43,793 nucleotides of DNA, taken from a virus. The stretch spans positions 1 to 43,793 of the IMG/VR virus record IMGVR_UViG_3300047491_000264; one strand, written 5' to 3'. Position 1 is the first letter of the stretch, and every line of letters begins with the position of its first letter. The translations under genes were made by a program, and so were the position numbers. Of this stretch, positions 6,569 to 15,731 are shown piece after piece. The notes under the pieces are model-generated. The model was not told the DNA's origin, did not search any database, and saw only the letters and a program-made list of their open reading frames with translations.

Positions 6569-8103
6569 AGATGTTTTGCTGCCCTTCTTGCCATGCCGAT
6601 ATGCCCACCAGTTAGAATATCTGCACTTGTTCCAAGTATGAAATCTCTTATTGAATCCTGAGATTTTTTGTTTTTTGCAGTTGCCTCAATGGTATCTAAA
6701 AGATTTCTATACTCATCCGTTAACCGCATTTCCTCACCCAATGCCCTCCTTCCATAGTCTGCTAAATCAACCTCAAGATTCGCTTCTATACCAGCAATTC
6801 TTTCGGATATGCTAGTTAGTTTTTTTGCTTCAGATGTTACTGGTTTTACAAAATCTTCACCGAAGTACTTATTTAACTTTCCAAGAAATTCAATATCTTG
6901 AGGAGTCCCACGCCCTTCTCCAATTCTCTGGAACATCCCATAAGATGTTCTATCAAGAACCGTTTCCTTCGCTGGATTAAATATTTTCCAAGCCTCATTC
7001 TTAAACTTATAGCGGTCTTTAAACTCAGCCCGAAGCTCTCTTAATCCTTTAACCTTATCAGTCAAAAGACCATCTAAATTATGCGCCAAATCACTTTGTA
7101 GACGCATATCAGCATCATATTGTTTTCCACGAAGTCCTTTTCTTAGTTCTCTAACCTTTGAATCAATTCCGTTTGCAGTCGAAATGTTCTTCCAAAAATC
7201 TTCTTTGTTCTGTAAGTCGTCATACTGGGACAATATTGTTTTCTGTTTTGGACTCAAAAGCGCATCATCAATCCTATCTAATCCATTTTCTTCTATTGTT
7301 TTCTTGTAAGCAGAAACAATTTCATCTCTTGAGAATTTGTCAGTCTTTTTTCCAGCTTCATCAACGAGAGCATCCCTTCTCATTCCAAACTCATCATTTA
7401 ACTTCTTATGAAAGTCAAACCATCTTTCTTTTCCTTGCGTCTGCAAATCGAATGCTTTTTGTTTTACAATATCTTTTGTAGTTTCAATTTCATTTTTTGA
7501 CTCAAGTATGCGATCTGAATATAGTTTTTTTATAAGAGAAGTTTCGGCATCTCTCGAAGCGTTTCTCAAAAGTTTGGCATCAGAAAATTCACGCTGTGCC
7601 ATCGTTGCCATTTCTTCAAGAGATTCTATTGTCGGATGCTGGAATCTTCCTTTTCCAACACTTGGAATATTAGAACCAATTGAACCAAGACCAAAAGATG
7701 CGGCAACGCCAGCACCAGCTTGCGATACAGCTCCGCCAAATGTCTTGGGTTGATAAAATCCGACATCCCTGTCTTTTTTCCCAAGCAAACTTCCAATTAA
7801 ATCTTCTCCAGCGGCTATATTTGCTCCGACTACACCGCCTCTGGCAAAAGACTTTGGGTTCTGAATTGCCCCACCAGTTAACTCGTTTAAAGCCCCAGTA
7901 AGAGCTGGCCAAGCCCCCTCTTCCTTAAAAGAAGACCCCTGTGCCCCTATCATTCCAGCAGACAAAGTAGGAATAATTGTAGCATCCCTATTTATTTCTT
8001 CCGTTTTTGCTTCCTTTGAACCGAGTGGTCGAGCGGTAGAGATGTCAAACCCACTACCGCCACCACTTGAAATAACTTTTGCAGTCTTTATGTCGAAGCC
8101 CAT
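6565..8103 (-). CDS. Probable internal/ejection protein, long coiled coil
   Basis: The protein has 512 residues. The N-terminus holds two short imperfect repeats (GFDIKTAKVISSGGG and GFDISTARPLGS), a common tag in phage internal virion proteins. A Gly/Ala-rich stretch around residues 95-145 could insert in membranes, and residues ~155-480 are charged helix. There is no lytic transglycosylase motif. With the two genes upstream (8106-9035 and 9046-9930) it makes a three-gene block in the place of the P22-type ejection proteins. Confidence 0.6.
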   Translation of the reverse strand: MGFDIKTAKVISSGGGSGFDISTARPLGSKEAKTEEINRDATIIPTLSAGMIGAQGSSFKEEGAWPALTGALNELTGGAIQNPKSFARGGVVGANIAAGEDLIGSLLGKKDRDVGFYQPKTFGGAVSQAGAGVAASFGLGSIGSNIPSVGKGRFQHPTIESLEEMATMAQREFSDAKLLRNASRDAETSLIKKLYSDRILESKNEIETTKDIVKQKAFDLQTQGKERWFDFHKKLNDEFGMRRDALVDEAGKKTDKFSRDEIVSAYKKTIEENGLDRIDDALLSPKQKTILSQYDDLQNKEDFWKNISTANGIDSKVRELRKGLRGKQYDADMRLQSDLAHNLDGLLTDKVKGLRELRAEFKDRYKFKNEAWKIFNPAKETVLDRTSYGMFQRIGEGRGTPQDIEFLGKLNKYFGEDFVKPVTSEAKKLTSISERIAGIEANLEVDLADYGRRALGEEMRLTDEYRNLLDTIEATAKNKKSQDSIRDFILGTSADILTGGHIGMARRAAKHL

Positions 8104-8105
8104 GA

Positions 8106-9035
8106 TTAAAACTCCTCGATTGTGCCATCTCTTCTTCGGATTGCGTAGTTTCCTTCCGCATCCTGTAATACCTCTCCATCTCCAGCAAAAACCTTAAGTT
8201 GCATTTTCTCTATCTGGTTAAGATATTTTTCAGCATCTTTCGGGCTTAGGGTTCTTTTTAATGCCGTAGAAGCATTTTTTAGTTGTTGAAGCTCTTCCTT
8301 GTTAAGTTGTCCAAATCCTGTCGCCCCTGTCTGACTCGCTGATTTCATAGTTGTCATTAATTCCACTATCTTTCCAGAAAGCAACTTCTCAACATTTGTT
8401 TCCCAATTCTTCCTTTCTGCCCTCTCCCCAGCAAGAGAAGACGGCGCTGCTTCACTTGGGAGATCCCCAAGAACACCGAAATATTTCAGACCTTTCTTAA
8501 CCTCCTGCACTGAACGAAATAATTCTTTTGCCGTATCAGTAACTAAAGTGGTTTCTTTTTCCTTCTTTGCCTTTTTTTCCTCAAGTTCAAACCTATCCTT
8601 CTCGCTTAAAGGCTCGACATAGTTTGGATTAACAACCTTAACTCCACCGACATCAATTTCCTTCCAAGTTGGGCTTGTTTGTTGGTCTTGAGATGTTTGA
8701 GGTTTCCCACCAATTGTCGCTTGCGTTCCCCCTAAGAACTGATTCAAAAAGTTTTGTTCTGTATTCCTCTTATCTATCTGAGACCGAAGATTTTCAACCT
8801 CTAAAGCATCTTTGGGGTCTTGAAGCATTGGGTCTTTTACAAAACCATCTAATCCCCTTCTTAAACCTTTAGTCGCCAAAGTCGCATCAATCTGGAGCAT
8901 ATCAATCATGTTCTTCTGTTGCTGTTGCCTCCCCTGAATGAAAGCGTTCACGGCGGCGGGGATTGCGTTGGCGGCTTGAGTCTCAGCCCTGTCTTGGTAT
9001 TCCTTGTAAGCGAGTACATCCTGTAATATTCCCAT
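8106..9035 (-). CDS. Probable internal/ejection protein
   Basis: The protein has 309 residues from MGILQDVLAYKEYQDR. The ATG at 9035 has an AAGGAG ribosome-binding site; the frame continues upstream to 9077 without one. It is Gln/Lys-rich and helical, with a Gln-run around residues 37-40 and a long charged segment (KKAKKEKE). The N-terminus (DVLAYKEYQDRAETQAANAI) resembles that of many podovirus internal proteins. It has no signal peptide. It sits between the glycine-zipper protein and the 512-residue coiled-coil protein. Ejection or DNA-injection function is inferred from position and composition. Confidence 0.6.
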   Translation of the reverse strand: MGILQDVLAYKEYQDRAETQAANAIPAAVNAFIQGRQQQQKNMIDMLQIDATLATKGLRRGLDGFVKDPMLQDPKDALEVENLRSQIDKRNTEQNFLNQFLGGTQATIGGKPQTSQDQQTSPTWKEIDVGGVKVVNPNYVEPLSEKDRFELEEKKAKKEKETTLVTDTAKELFRSVQEVKKGLKYFGVLGDLPSEAAPSSLAGERAERKNWETNVEKLLSGKIVELMTTMKSASQTGATGFGQLNKEELQQLKNASTALKRTLSPKDAEKYLNQIEKMQLKVFAGDGEVLQDAEGNYAIRRRDGTIEEF

Positions 9036-9045
9036 AATTTTCTCC

Positions 9046-9930
9046 TTAGTACGGATACTGGTAAAGACCTCTACCAAGTCCTTGCTGATTAAAATTCCGT
9101 GTTAAGTCCGTGACAGACTCAGTTCCTCTTGTGTATGTATTTGGCGCATAAGAGCTCGTTGCTCCCAACTTTGAACCAGCCATATATCCGGCTCCTTGGA
9201 CTCCGCCACTAAACAGGGAACTCCCCATTTGAGGGCTCATTAGCCCCATTGCAGTTCCACCGCCAGCTCCGATACCACCACCAATCAAAGCTCCCATGCC
9301 AAGACTAAGCCCTCCAGTTGGAGCGGCTAATAAAGCACCAAGTCCGGCACCAAGTAAAGCCCCTCCAGTTCCCCCCATTAAACCTCCGAGAAGTCCAGAA
9401 TCTTTCTGATTCATCATCGCCGCAGCAACCTGGTTCTCGTAGTTGGCGAGGGCAAACTGATTCATCTGCTGTTGGTTCTGAAGACCAGCCTGTCCTACAT
9501 TCTGACCGACATTAAGGCCTGTAGTGTAAAGCTGAACCCTGTTGTTTAATGCTCTCTCGACATCAGCTAACCCATACTGTGCTTGCATCCCAGTCAGAGA
9601 ACTCATATAGTCGGCTTCAAGGTTTCCAAGTGAAGAAGCAGTGGTTGAACCAGTCAACTGATTATTCGCCTCAAGCGTGTTAATCAAGTCCTGACGCCGT
9701 TGGCGGTATGCTGGGTCTAGTTGCGACTGAGCATACTGCATCGAAAGTCGGCTGACTTCTGGGCTGATATTAACAGCATCACCGAGAAGTCCGCTCAAAG
9801 AACCACCCTCAGTAGTAAGCCCTTTCATAAGATAACCATACTGCTCTTTAAGTCTATCCTGACTCCATCCAACATTCGGGTCTGGTTGCCACTTCGGTGC
9901 TTCTGGAATTGAACTCTTCTTCTTACTCAT
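9046..9930 (-). CDS. Ejection-type protein with C-terminal glycine-zipper membrane segment
   Basis: The protein has 294 residues from the ATG at 9930, chosen because it follows a perfect AGGAGG box; the longer frame to 10005 would overlap the previous gene without one. Residues 1-165 are helical and Gln/Asn-rich, a common feature of podoviral internal proteins. Residues ~180-240 are an extended Gly/Ala/Leu stretch with GxxxG spacing (GGALLGAGLGALLAAP), typical of proteins that insert into or cross membranes during genome ejection. The C-terminus is Tyr/Asn-rich. Confidence 0.65.
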   Translation of the reverse strand: MSKKKSSIPEAPKWQPDPNVGWSQDRLKEQYGYLMKGLTTEGGSLSGLLGDAVNISPEVSRLSMQYAQSQLDPAYRQRRQDLINTLEANNQLTGSTTASSLGNLEADYMSSLTGMQAQYGLADVERALNNRVQLYTTGLNVGQNVGQAGLQNQQQMNQFALANYENQVAAAMMNQKDSGLLGGLMGGTGGALLGAGLGALLAAPTGGLSLGMGALIGGGIGAGGGTAMGLMSPQMGSSLFSGGVQGAGYMAGSKLGATSSYAPNTYTRGTESVTDLTRNFNQQGLGRGLYQYPY

Positions 9931-10327
9931 AATTACTCCTCCTGACGATGATTCGTTTAAAGTCCGTGTCGGAGTTCCGCCTGTAGTAGCATAGCTCCTT
10001 GACATCGGGGTTAGCTTTCAAATACTCACGAAGCATCCGAAGTAGCGTCCATCTATTCGGTTCTTCTGAAACGGCAAAGTTCACGAAGAAGATTGAGCCT
10101 TGTTCCTTCTCAGGAATCGTGGTCTTCCACTTATCATTAAGCTCAGGGATTCTGTAACCGCATACAAAGGCGTTGGCTTTGCGGTTCGTATAAAGGTATC
10201 CGTGATCGTGTGAATATCCCACCACTTGAGCCATCTCGCTCCTAGGAGTGTCAGGGCAGACATTTGTCTTCTCAATCATCTTCATGCACCGATGCTTCAA
10301 AGCCTTCTCAATCAAACCTCTGTCCAC
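9923..10327 (-). CDS. Putative GNAT-like virion-region protein
   Basis: The protein has 134 residues with a GTG start at 10327, six bases after AGGAG; a downstream ATG at 10285 is an alternative. The segment FFVNFAVSEEPNRWTLLRML followed by REYLKANPDVKEL and YYRR resembles the strand-helix layout of the GNAT-like proteins found among phage internal genes, such as the T7 gp13 region. I cannot see a clear acetyl-CoA pyrophosphate loop, so the enzymatic assignment is weak. Its ends overlap both neighbours, showing operon coupling. Confidence 0.5.
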   Translation of the reverse strand: MDRGLIEKALKHRCMKMIEKTNVCPDTPRSEMAQVVGYSHDHGYLYTNRKANAFVCGYRIPELNDKWKTTIPEKEQGSIFFVNFAVSEEPNRWTLLRMLREYLKANPDVKELCYYRRNSDTDFKRIIVRRSNYE

Positions 10328-10548
10328 ACAGAACTCCTCATTTGGTAGAGCTTCCCGCTATCCGTTCTGATAAACAATGAACCTTCCCCAGCTCCAATCG
10401 TTGGAACTCCAGTTCCAGTAAGCACTTTTGTAGTAATTCCGTCTCCAGCTATGTTCTCATAAAGTTCACGAAGCATCCTGTTCAGCTCATTTAAACCGTC
10501 AATGACCGTCAGAGATTGAGGAGTTAAAGGAACATAACCATCAGCCAT
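10312..10548 (-). CDS. Small virion-region protein
   Basis: The protein has 78 residues. The N-terminal half (NELNRMLRELYENIAGDG) is helical. The C-terminal half (GVPTIGAGEGSLFIRTDSGK, then LYQMRSSVWTEV) is a β-rich motif common at the ends of phage fibre and fibre-accessory proteins. The start overlaps by eight bases the coiled-coil microprotein upstream. It may be a tail accessory or adaptor for the large adhesin encoded just before it. Confidence 0.6.
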   Translation of the reverse strand: MADGYVPLTPQSLTVIDGLNELNRMLRELYENIAGDGITTKVLTGTGVPTIGAGEGSLFIRTDSGKLYQMRSSVWTEV

Positions 10549-10720
10549 TTAAGTCTGACTCCAACTTCGCAATCGAAGCAGTAACAGAATCAATTTGAGC
10601 GTTTAAAGAGTCAACATTCGCCTTCATTACATCTTTCTTCGCCTTAATACGCTTCTTTAACTGAGAGAGCTTCTCAATCTCCCAACGGATCGCCTTCTTG
10701 CTGTCTTGTGATATTCCCAT
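10541..10720 (-). CDS. 59-residue coiled-coil protein
   Basis: This frame has an ATG at 10720 behind AGGAGCAACT and a stop inside the next gene's start. Apart from the first eight and the last two residues, the protein is one charged heptad-pattern helix (WEIEKLSQLKKRIKAKKDVM, then NVDSLNAQIDSVTASIAKLE). Short coiled coils next to a large adhesin often act as trimerisation or assembly factors; that role here is inference. Confidence 0.65.
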   Translation of the reverse strand: MGISQDSKKAIRWEIEKLSQLKKRIKAKKDVMKANVDSLNAQIDSVTASIAKLESDLNG

Positions 10721-10728
10721 AGTTGCTC

Positions 10729-13527
10729 CTAAATAAAGAACATTACTTTGTTGACACTAAGTTTTTGTTTAGGCGGATTAAAAGTCTCCGTATACCTCGC
10801 CACGCCTTTGGAGATGCGGATGTTGTCCATTAGACCAAGTAGAAAGTCATAGTTTGTGCCGTTGAATGTGTAATACCACACACCAGCACGAACATCTCTT
10901 GTTTGCTGATAATCAGCAGTATCCGCTTTGCTCTGAAGTTCAGTTCCATTATGAAAGAATTTTGTTACACCAGAACTTCTTGCCATTGCGAAATGGTTCC
11001 AAGTGTTTTCAAGAATTACTGGGGAAGAAATAACAGTTCCATTAACATCTGTTTGCCAATCTACAATTCGGTATTTCTTATCTCCGTTAAGATAAACACC
11101 CCAACCCCCTCCAGTGTGAACCGCCATATCAAGAAGAGAACAAGTTGTTTCTCCAGTTCCAATCCTATAATACCCCTCAACATCAAAATCACCAGTTCCA
11201 AACTTGAAATCATCATCGTTTGGTGTGGATAGATATGAATTCGTCCCATCAAAATACCCAACCCCACTCCCAAACGCAGAGAAGAAGTCCACTTTTGCCG
11301 AGCCAACGGGATACGGATAATGCGTAACAGCTTTCATGGAGCAAGTATCGCACCATCCGTATTGATTTCCAGCAGAAGCAACGGCTGTGATATCTATATA
11401 TGTCGTTGTGGTGGTTGCTGTAAAAATTATTTTATGCTCCGTAAATGCACTTGTACCAGATTCTGTTTCATTCAAATATTGTCCACCAAAAGCTGATGTC
11501 CCGACCATGATTCGGACACCGCTTCCAAGGTCTCCATTTTTCAAAAGAACAGAAAATAAATATTTCTGACCAACAACTGTAGTAATTACTTGTTCAATGC
11601 TGGAAGCAACATCTACGGTTGTAAGTTTCAGAGTTCCAGAATCAATATCGTATGTATCATTGACCGACCCTACGTATTTTGACCAGTTGTCCGGTGGGGT
11701 CGTTCCAGATGCTCCAGTCCAATCTGTTCCATTAGTCACTAACTCAGTTTCAATTATTGGAGCAGTGCTTGCGTCGTCCTTGAAGATGCAGGAGCGGTAG
11801 TCTTCGGTGTATTTTATTTTGGTGTCGCCAAAAATACTGATTTGTTTAGGTGACGTTTCAGAATCAACAATGGATTCAATTGGTTCAAACTGAACTATAC
11901 CAATTAAATCATCCGTTCCATAACACGCGGTAATGTCAAGTTTGTAGTAACGATAAGCCGTACTATTCGTGAAACTAAAAGTCGTAAGTGTTGTTGGCTG
12001 TTGACCAGTTCTTGTGTCAAGCGTTGTCCAAGTAGAGTCATTATTTGAACCTTGAACCGTCCAATCTGTTGGAGATTGACTACTGTAAGACAAAATTCTA
12101 TATCCCGTAATAGCCTTCGCAGTTCCAATATCAATCTTTAGCCATCCCGTATGAGTTCCAGATGGAGTAGCCCATCTTGTTGCTGCGTTTCCATCAAATG
12201 CCGCATAAGCAGGATATGAACCGCTGTAAGTAGAAGAAGCAGAAGCAACGTAAGGAGATGGGGCATTATCAGCAGTCATTACTGGAACGATTGTCTGCCC
12301 ACTACCATTATTCTCATCCCCCTTGATGTAGAGCTTCGTATTGCTGTCTACCGTGAAGCCTGTTTGGGAGGGGGTGAAGGCAGAGGTGTAGCGGGCGACA
12401 TTGGAGATGCGAAATTCACGAATGAATCCTGTCATAGGTAAATTTACAGCGACATTCGACCCAATCAAAAATGCGGATGTATCTGTTATGTTTTCTGAAG
12501 AAGCAATTCCTGCTCCGATAGGTACACCATTCACAAAGAACCGAAGCGTTCCAGAGGCTCTTGACCACGCAAAGTGATACCAGCGATTTGATTGAATTGC
12601 CTGTCCGTAAGATGTGCTTATTGGATAAAATGACTTTCCAGTACTTTCTAAAACAACATTCATTTCATCTCCAGAGGATTGAAGCACCGCATAACTTCCT
12701 GCCGTTGCTCCCCTATCCCAGAGAACTTGCTGGGTCGATGAAGAAGAAAGCCAAAACGATCCTTCAATCGTAAAATCACCAGTCCCGAAATTCCAGTCAG
12801 TTGAGTTTGCGAGACTCAAATAATCCCCCGTCCCATCGAAGTAAATCGCAGGGCCGAGCGGAGAGGTCGCAGGATTGTCGAACTTCATGTCGAGGACGGT
12901 GGTTCCTGCTTTTGTGATGGTGAGGTTTTTGAGCCAGCAATTAACGAAAGAAGAACCAGCCGCAAATCTTGAACCTAAGCAAATACCCTGAGTTGAAGAA
13001 TCAATGGCAGTTGCGTAGTTCCAAGAACTTCCTTTCTGGACATCGTCAATAAAAAACTTTGCTACACCAGAAACACGATTTACTTTTAATTTATACCAAG
13101 TATTTAGAGATGGTGTATGAGCAATATAACCGCCTTCTGGATTCGTTCCGTTAAAATAGATAATCCATCCAGAGCCAGAAGCGTAATAAATTGTTATTCC
13201 TTTTGAACCAGCGTTCTGTCCCATTTCAAGAATCGTACCAGAAGATGGCAACGATAAAAAGTTTATATACAGTTGTATTTCAAAATCACCATCAAAATCC
13301 CAATCCGCCGAATCCCCAATGCGAACATCATCCGTCGTCCCGTTGAAGAATCCAGCGGTGCGTTTGCCTGCAAAGTCGGCGTGAATGGAGAGTTGCGTGG
13401 CGTTCCCGTTGGCTGTGATGGTTTTTGGGTTGGCGGTAGAGGAGTCTACGAAGGTCGTAGTGGTTCCGTCGCACTTCGCAAAGAGCTTGTCGTAACTGTC
13501 TATGGTATAGAAATTCTTACTCGCCAT
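10729..13527 (-). CDS. Large multi-domain adhesin: three LamG-like folds, F5/8C domain and CBM-like domain
   Basis: This 932-residue protein is the largest in the window. Three concanavalin/LamG-like domains (about 35-215, 220-395 and 755-925) each begin with a phrase like YFDGTGDYLSLANSTDWNFG and contain the RVSGVAKFFIDD-type strand pair. Residues ~415-555 form a discoidin/F5-8 type C domain (AYAAFDGNAATRW, WLKIDIGTAKAITGYRI). Residues ~590-735 resemble a carbohydrate-binding β-sandwich. No hydrolase motif is visible, so it probably binds surface glycans rather than cutting them. It is coupled by a one-base stop/start overlap to the 203-residue gene upstream. Confidence 0.8.
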   Translation of the reverse strand: MASKNFYTIDSYDKLFAKCDGTTTTFVDSSTANPKTITANGNATQLSIHADFAGKRTAGFFNGTTDDVRIGDSADWDFDGDFEIQLYINFLSLPSSGTILEMGQNAGSKGITIYYASGSGWIIYFNGTNPEGGYIAHTPSLNTWYKLKVNRVSGVAKFFIDDVQKGSSWNYATAIDSSTQGICLGSRFAAGSSFVNCWLKNLTITKAGTTVLDMKFDNPATSPLGPAIYFDGTGDYLSLANSTDWNFGTGDFTIEGSFWLSSSSTQQVLWDRGATAGSYAVLQSSGDEMNVVLESTGKSFYPISTSYGQAIQSNRWYHFAWSRASGTLRFFVNGVPIGAGIASSENITDTSAFLIGSNVAVNLPMTGFIREFRISNVARYTSAFTPSQTGFTVDSNTKLYIKGDENNGSGQTIVPVMTADNAPSPYVASASSTYSGSYPAYAAFDGNAATRWATPSGTHTGWLKIDIGTAKAITGYRILSYSSQSPTDWTVQGSNNDSTWTTLDTRTGQQPTTLTTFSFTNSTAYRYYKLDITACYGTDDLIGIVQFEPIESIVDSETSPKQISIFGDTKIKYTEDYRSCIFKDDASTAPIIETELVTNGTDWTGASGTTPPDNWSKYVGSVNDTYDIDSGTLKLTTVDVASSIEQVITTVVGQKYLFSVLLKNGDLGSGVRIMVGTSAFGGQYLNETESGTSAFTEHKIIFTATTTTTYIDITAVASAGNQYGWCDTCSMKAVTHYPYPVGSAKVDFFSAFGSGVGYFDGTNSYLSTPNDDDFKFGTGDFDVEGYYRIGTGETTCSLLDMAVHTGGGWGVYLNGDKKYRIVDWQTDVNGTVISSPVILENTWNHFAMARSSGVTKFFHNGTELQSKADTADYQQTRDVRAGVWYYTFNGTNYDFLLGLMDNIRISKGVARYTETFNPPKQKLSVNKVMFFI

Positions 13528-14138
13528 TAAGCAGTCCTCTTAAAGGTTAGAACCAAAAGACACCTCTGAATCGTCGTGCAACTGTCCACATTTATGCGGA
13601 TAATATCTCCAGCAGTAACGGTAGTAGTCCACCCCGTCAGAGTCGTATCAGATGCTTTCACGTCACTTGATATGGTCGGCTTCGCACTCGCCGTAATCGT
13701 GTCAGCGACGGTCGGTGGGAAATTCGCATAAGTATCTTTCCATAAATCAATGACGATAGAACCTGTTTGATCAGCTAGGAGATAAGCTCCAGTGATTGTG
13801 CATCCAAAAGGAATCCTGATGTCTCCTTGAATCCCTGTAGCAATCACAGCACCCGAACCGTCAATGTGATAGTTCAGCGTCCCGGTGGACTCAGCCCTCA
13901 CCAAGTTAGTGCCGTTATGAAGGACATAATCTCCAGAGACTCCGCTAGTAAGCGTCAAATTACTAACGAGAATCTTCGGGCCTTCAGCAGTCGTAGCGTC
14001 GTGCTTATGCCCCGTGGAAGAGTCCATCATGTCATTGATGTAGTTGATGATTACATCATACTGACCTTCCAAGTCAGAGTCGGTTAATACTTCGGTTCCC
14101 CAGTTTTTCGTTCTTGCAACTAAAGCGGGCCATGCCAT
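13527..14138 (-). CDS. Tail/adhesin-associated structural protein
   Basis: The protein has 203 residues. The N-terminal ~55 residues (NWGTEVLTDSDLEGQYDVII, then GHKHDATT) match the virion-anchoring end of many phage fibre proteins. The remainder is β-rich and Thr-rich, with a segment (GTLNYHIDGSGAVIATGIQG) seen in fibre or baseplate-type proteins. It lies between the β-propeller tail protein and the adhesin, and its stop overlaps the adhesin start. It probably links the adhesin to the tail. Confidence 0.7.
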   Translation of the reverse strand: MAWPALVARTKNWGTEVLTDSDLEGQYDVIINYINDMMDSSTGHKHDATTAEGPKILVSNLTLTSGVSGDYVLHNGTNLVRAESTGTLNYHIDGSGAVIATGIQGDIRIPFGCTITGAYLLADQTGSIVIDLWKDTYANFPPTVADTITASAKPTISSDVKASDTTLTGWTTTVTAGDIIRINVDSCTTIQRCLLVLTFKRTA

Positions 14139-14150
14139 CGTGTGTTCTCC

Positions 14151-15731
14151 TTATGGTTCCCCAATGGCGATGGCACTGATTTTGACCTTCTTGATTTCTG
14201 GTCTTGCAGAGTCGCCGTTGTTGGTGAATGTGAAATAAAATCGTTTTCCTACTGCTGAATTTGGAAATGATACAACTACTGATTTGTCAGGCGGTGCTGA
14301 AACGATAGAGGAAGTATTGACTATAAAGGTCGAGTTCAGTAAATCTCCACCAGAACTCGTCAAGTCAAATGTCCTTGAGCCAGTATGAAGACCACGATCC
14401 GCAGACCAGTAGAAGCCCAATAACCCAGCAGTTCCGTTATAAGTAATCGCTAGCTTCGTCAGTTTAATGCGAACATCGTCTATGGGGAACTGACCACCCG
14501 AAGCAACCGCAAAATCACGGCTTGAGAAGTTCTTCGTTGTATAAACAGCTTCTGTGTCGTAACCATTATCCGAGTTATCATTCGTCTCAATCTCATAGAC
14601 TGAATCTTTTGTAGAAGAGCCTACATATAACTCATTATTTGAATAGGTCAGAACCGCCGGATACCCGAAGTAATCAGCGACATCATCGTTGATTGGTCGC
14701 TCCATCCACCGCTTAAACTCTGCATCATAGATTCTTAGGCGATTAGGAGTGGATGCCCCTGAATTAGCTTCGGTGTAGAAAAGATAGTAACAACGATTGC
14801 GGTAAATCCCGAATATTCTGTAATCGAAGTCAATCTTGTCCACGAAGACATCGTGGTTGAGCGATGTAAGTTCTACAAAGTTGATGCCGTCGAAAACAAA
14901 GACTCCTAGGGTTGGATACTTTGAAACAAAATAGATTCCCTCATCCCCTTTAGCAATTGAATAGGGGGCGGAACATCCTCGGGCAGAAGCGCCAAGAGGT
15001 CTAAAGGCTGTGTTCGGAAAATTATAAATTGCATAAGTGTTTCTTTCCGTGAACGCCAATACTTCATTCCCTGAAGGAAAGTCTGGTGCTAAGCCTGTGG
15101 TTGACCCAGGCAAATCAATCGACCAAGCGTCATTGGAAAGAGTCCATCCATCAGCGGCAGTCCAGTTCCCAGTCCCAGTGCGTGAGCCGTAAATCCTCTG
15201 CGGTTGGGAAGTAGACCCTTCAGCAATTAGGCGGTTCTTGTGGTTATAGATTCTTGCACAAGCCGTTGTCGGGGTTGTTGTTGGAACAGTGATTGCACCT
15301 GCGACCGTTTTATACTTCAGATTATCCGTTGAGTTTGTAATCCAAAGCTTTGAGCCAGCTGACACTGCGTGGCAGAGAACATCCTCGGTGAAAGCGGAAG
15401 CATCAGTCTGCGTTAAGGAAGTTCCATTCACATACACCAAGTCCCCATCAACAACTCCATAAGTTTCAGACCCTCCAGTATCTTTGTGCTGAATGAGAAG
15501 GTCTAATGGCCCTGAATATCCAACTCCACCAGTTGCAACCTCCTTGAAACCCTTGGAGCGAATCATTCCTCCCAATGAGGTTGAATCCCAGTTCTGCAAA
15601 GTTCTCGCCTCATCCGCCTTACAGACATGATCTTCTGAAATCGTGTTCTCTCCACCAGCGAAGGAGAGGAGTTCTAGCGATAGTTCTAAGTCATGTAACC
15701 GATTAAGGGTTGGTTCGTTGGTTACAGCCAT
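14151..15731 (-). CDS. P22 gp10-like tail accessory (DNA-stabilisation) protein, β-propeller
   Basis: The protein has 526 residues and is β-rich throughout, with repeated strand-turn units such as KLWITNSTDNLKYKTVAG and GIYFVSKYPTLGVFVFDGIN. The N-terminal GGENTISEDHVCKADEARTL segment and the propeller-like core fit the tail accessory / packaged-DNA stabilisation proteins of P22-type and marine podoviruses. It directly follows the adaptor gene, the conserved order in that module. The assignment rests on architecture and order; no catalytic motif is expected. Confidence 0.65.
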   Translation of the reverse strand: MAVTNEPTLNRLHDLELSLELLSFAGGENTISEDHVCKADEARTLQNWDSTSLGGMIRSKGFKEVATGGVGYSGPLDLLIQHKDTGGSETYGVVDGDLVYVNGTSLTQTDASAFTEDVLCHAVSAGSKLWITNSTDNLKYKTVAGAITVPTTTPTTACARIYNHKNRLIAEGSTSQPQRIYGSRTGTGNWTAADGWTLSNDAWSIDLPGSTTGLAPDFPSGNEVLAFTERNTYAIYNFPNTAFRPLGASARGCSAPYSIAKGDEGIYFVSKYPTLGVFVFDGINFVELTSLNHDVFVDKIDFDYRIFGIYRNRCYYLFYTEANSGASTPNRLRIYDAEFKRWMERPINDDVADYFGYPAVLTYSNNELYVGSSTKDSVYEIETNDNSDNGYDTEAVYTTKNFSSRDFAVASGGQFPIDDVRIKLTKLAITYNGTAGLLGFYWSADRGLHTGSRTFDLTSSGGDLLNSTFIVNTSSIVSAPPDKSVVVSFPNSAVGKRFYFTFTNNGDSARPEIKKVKISAIAIGEP

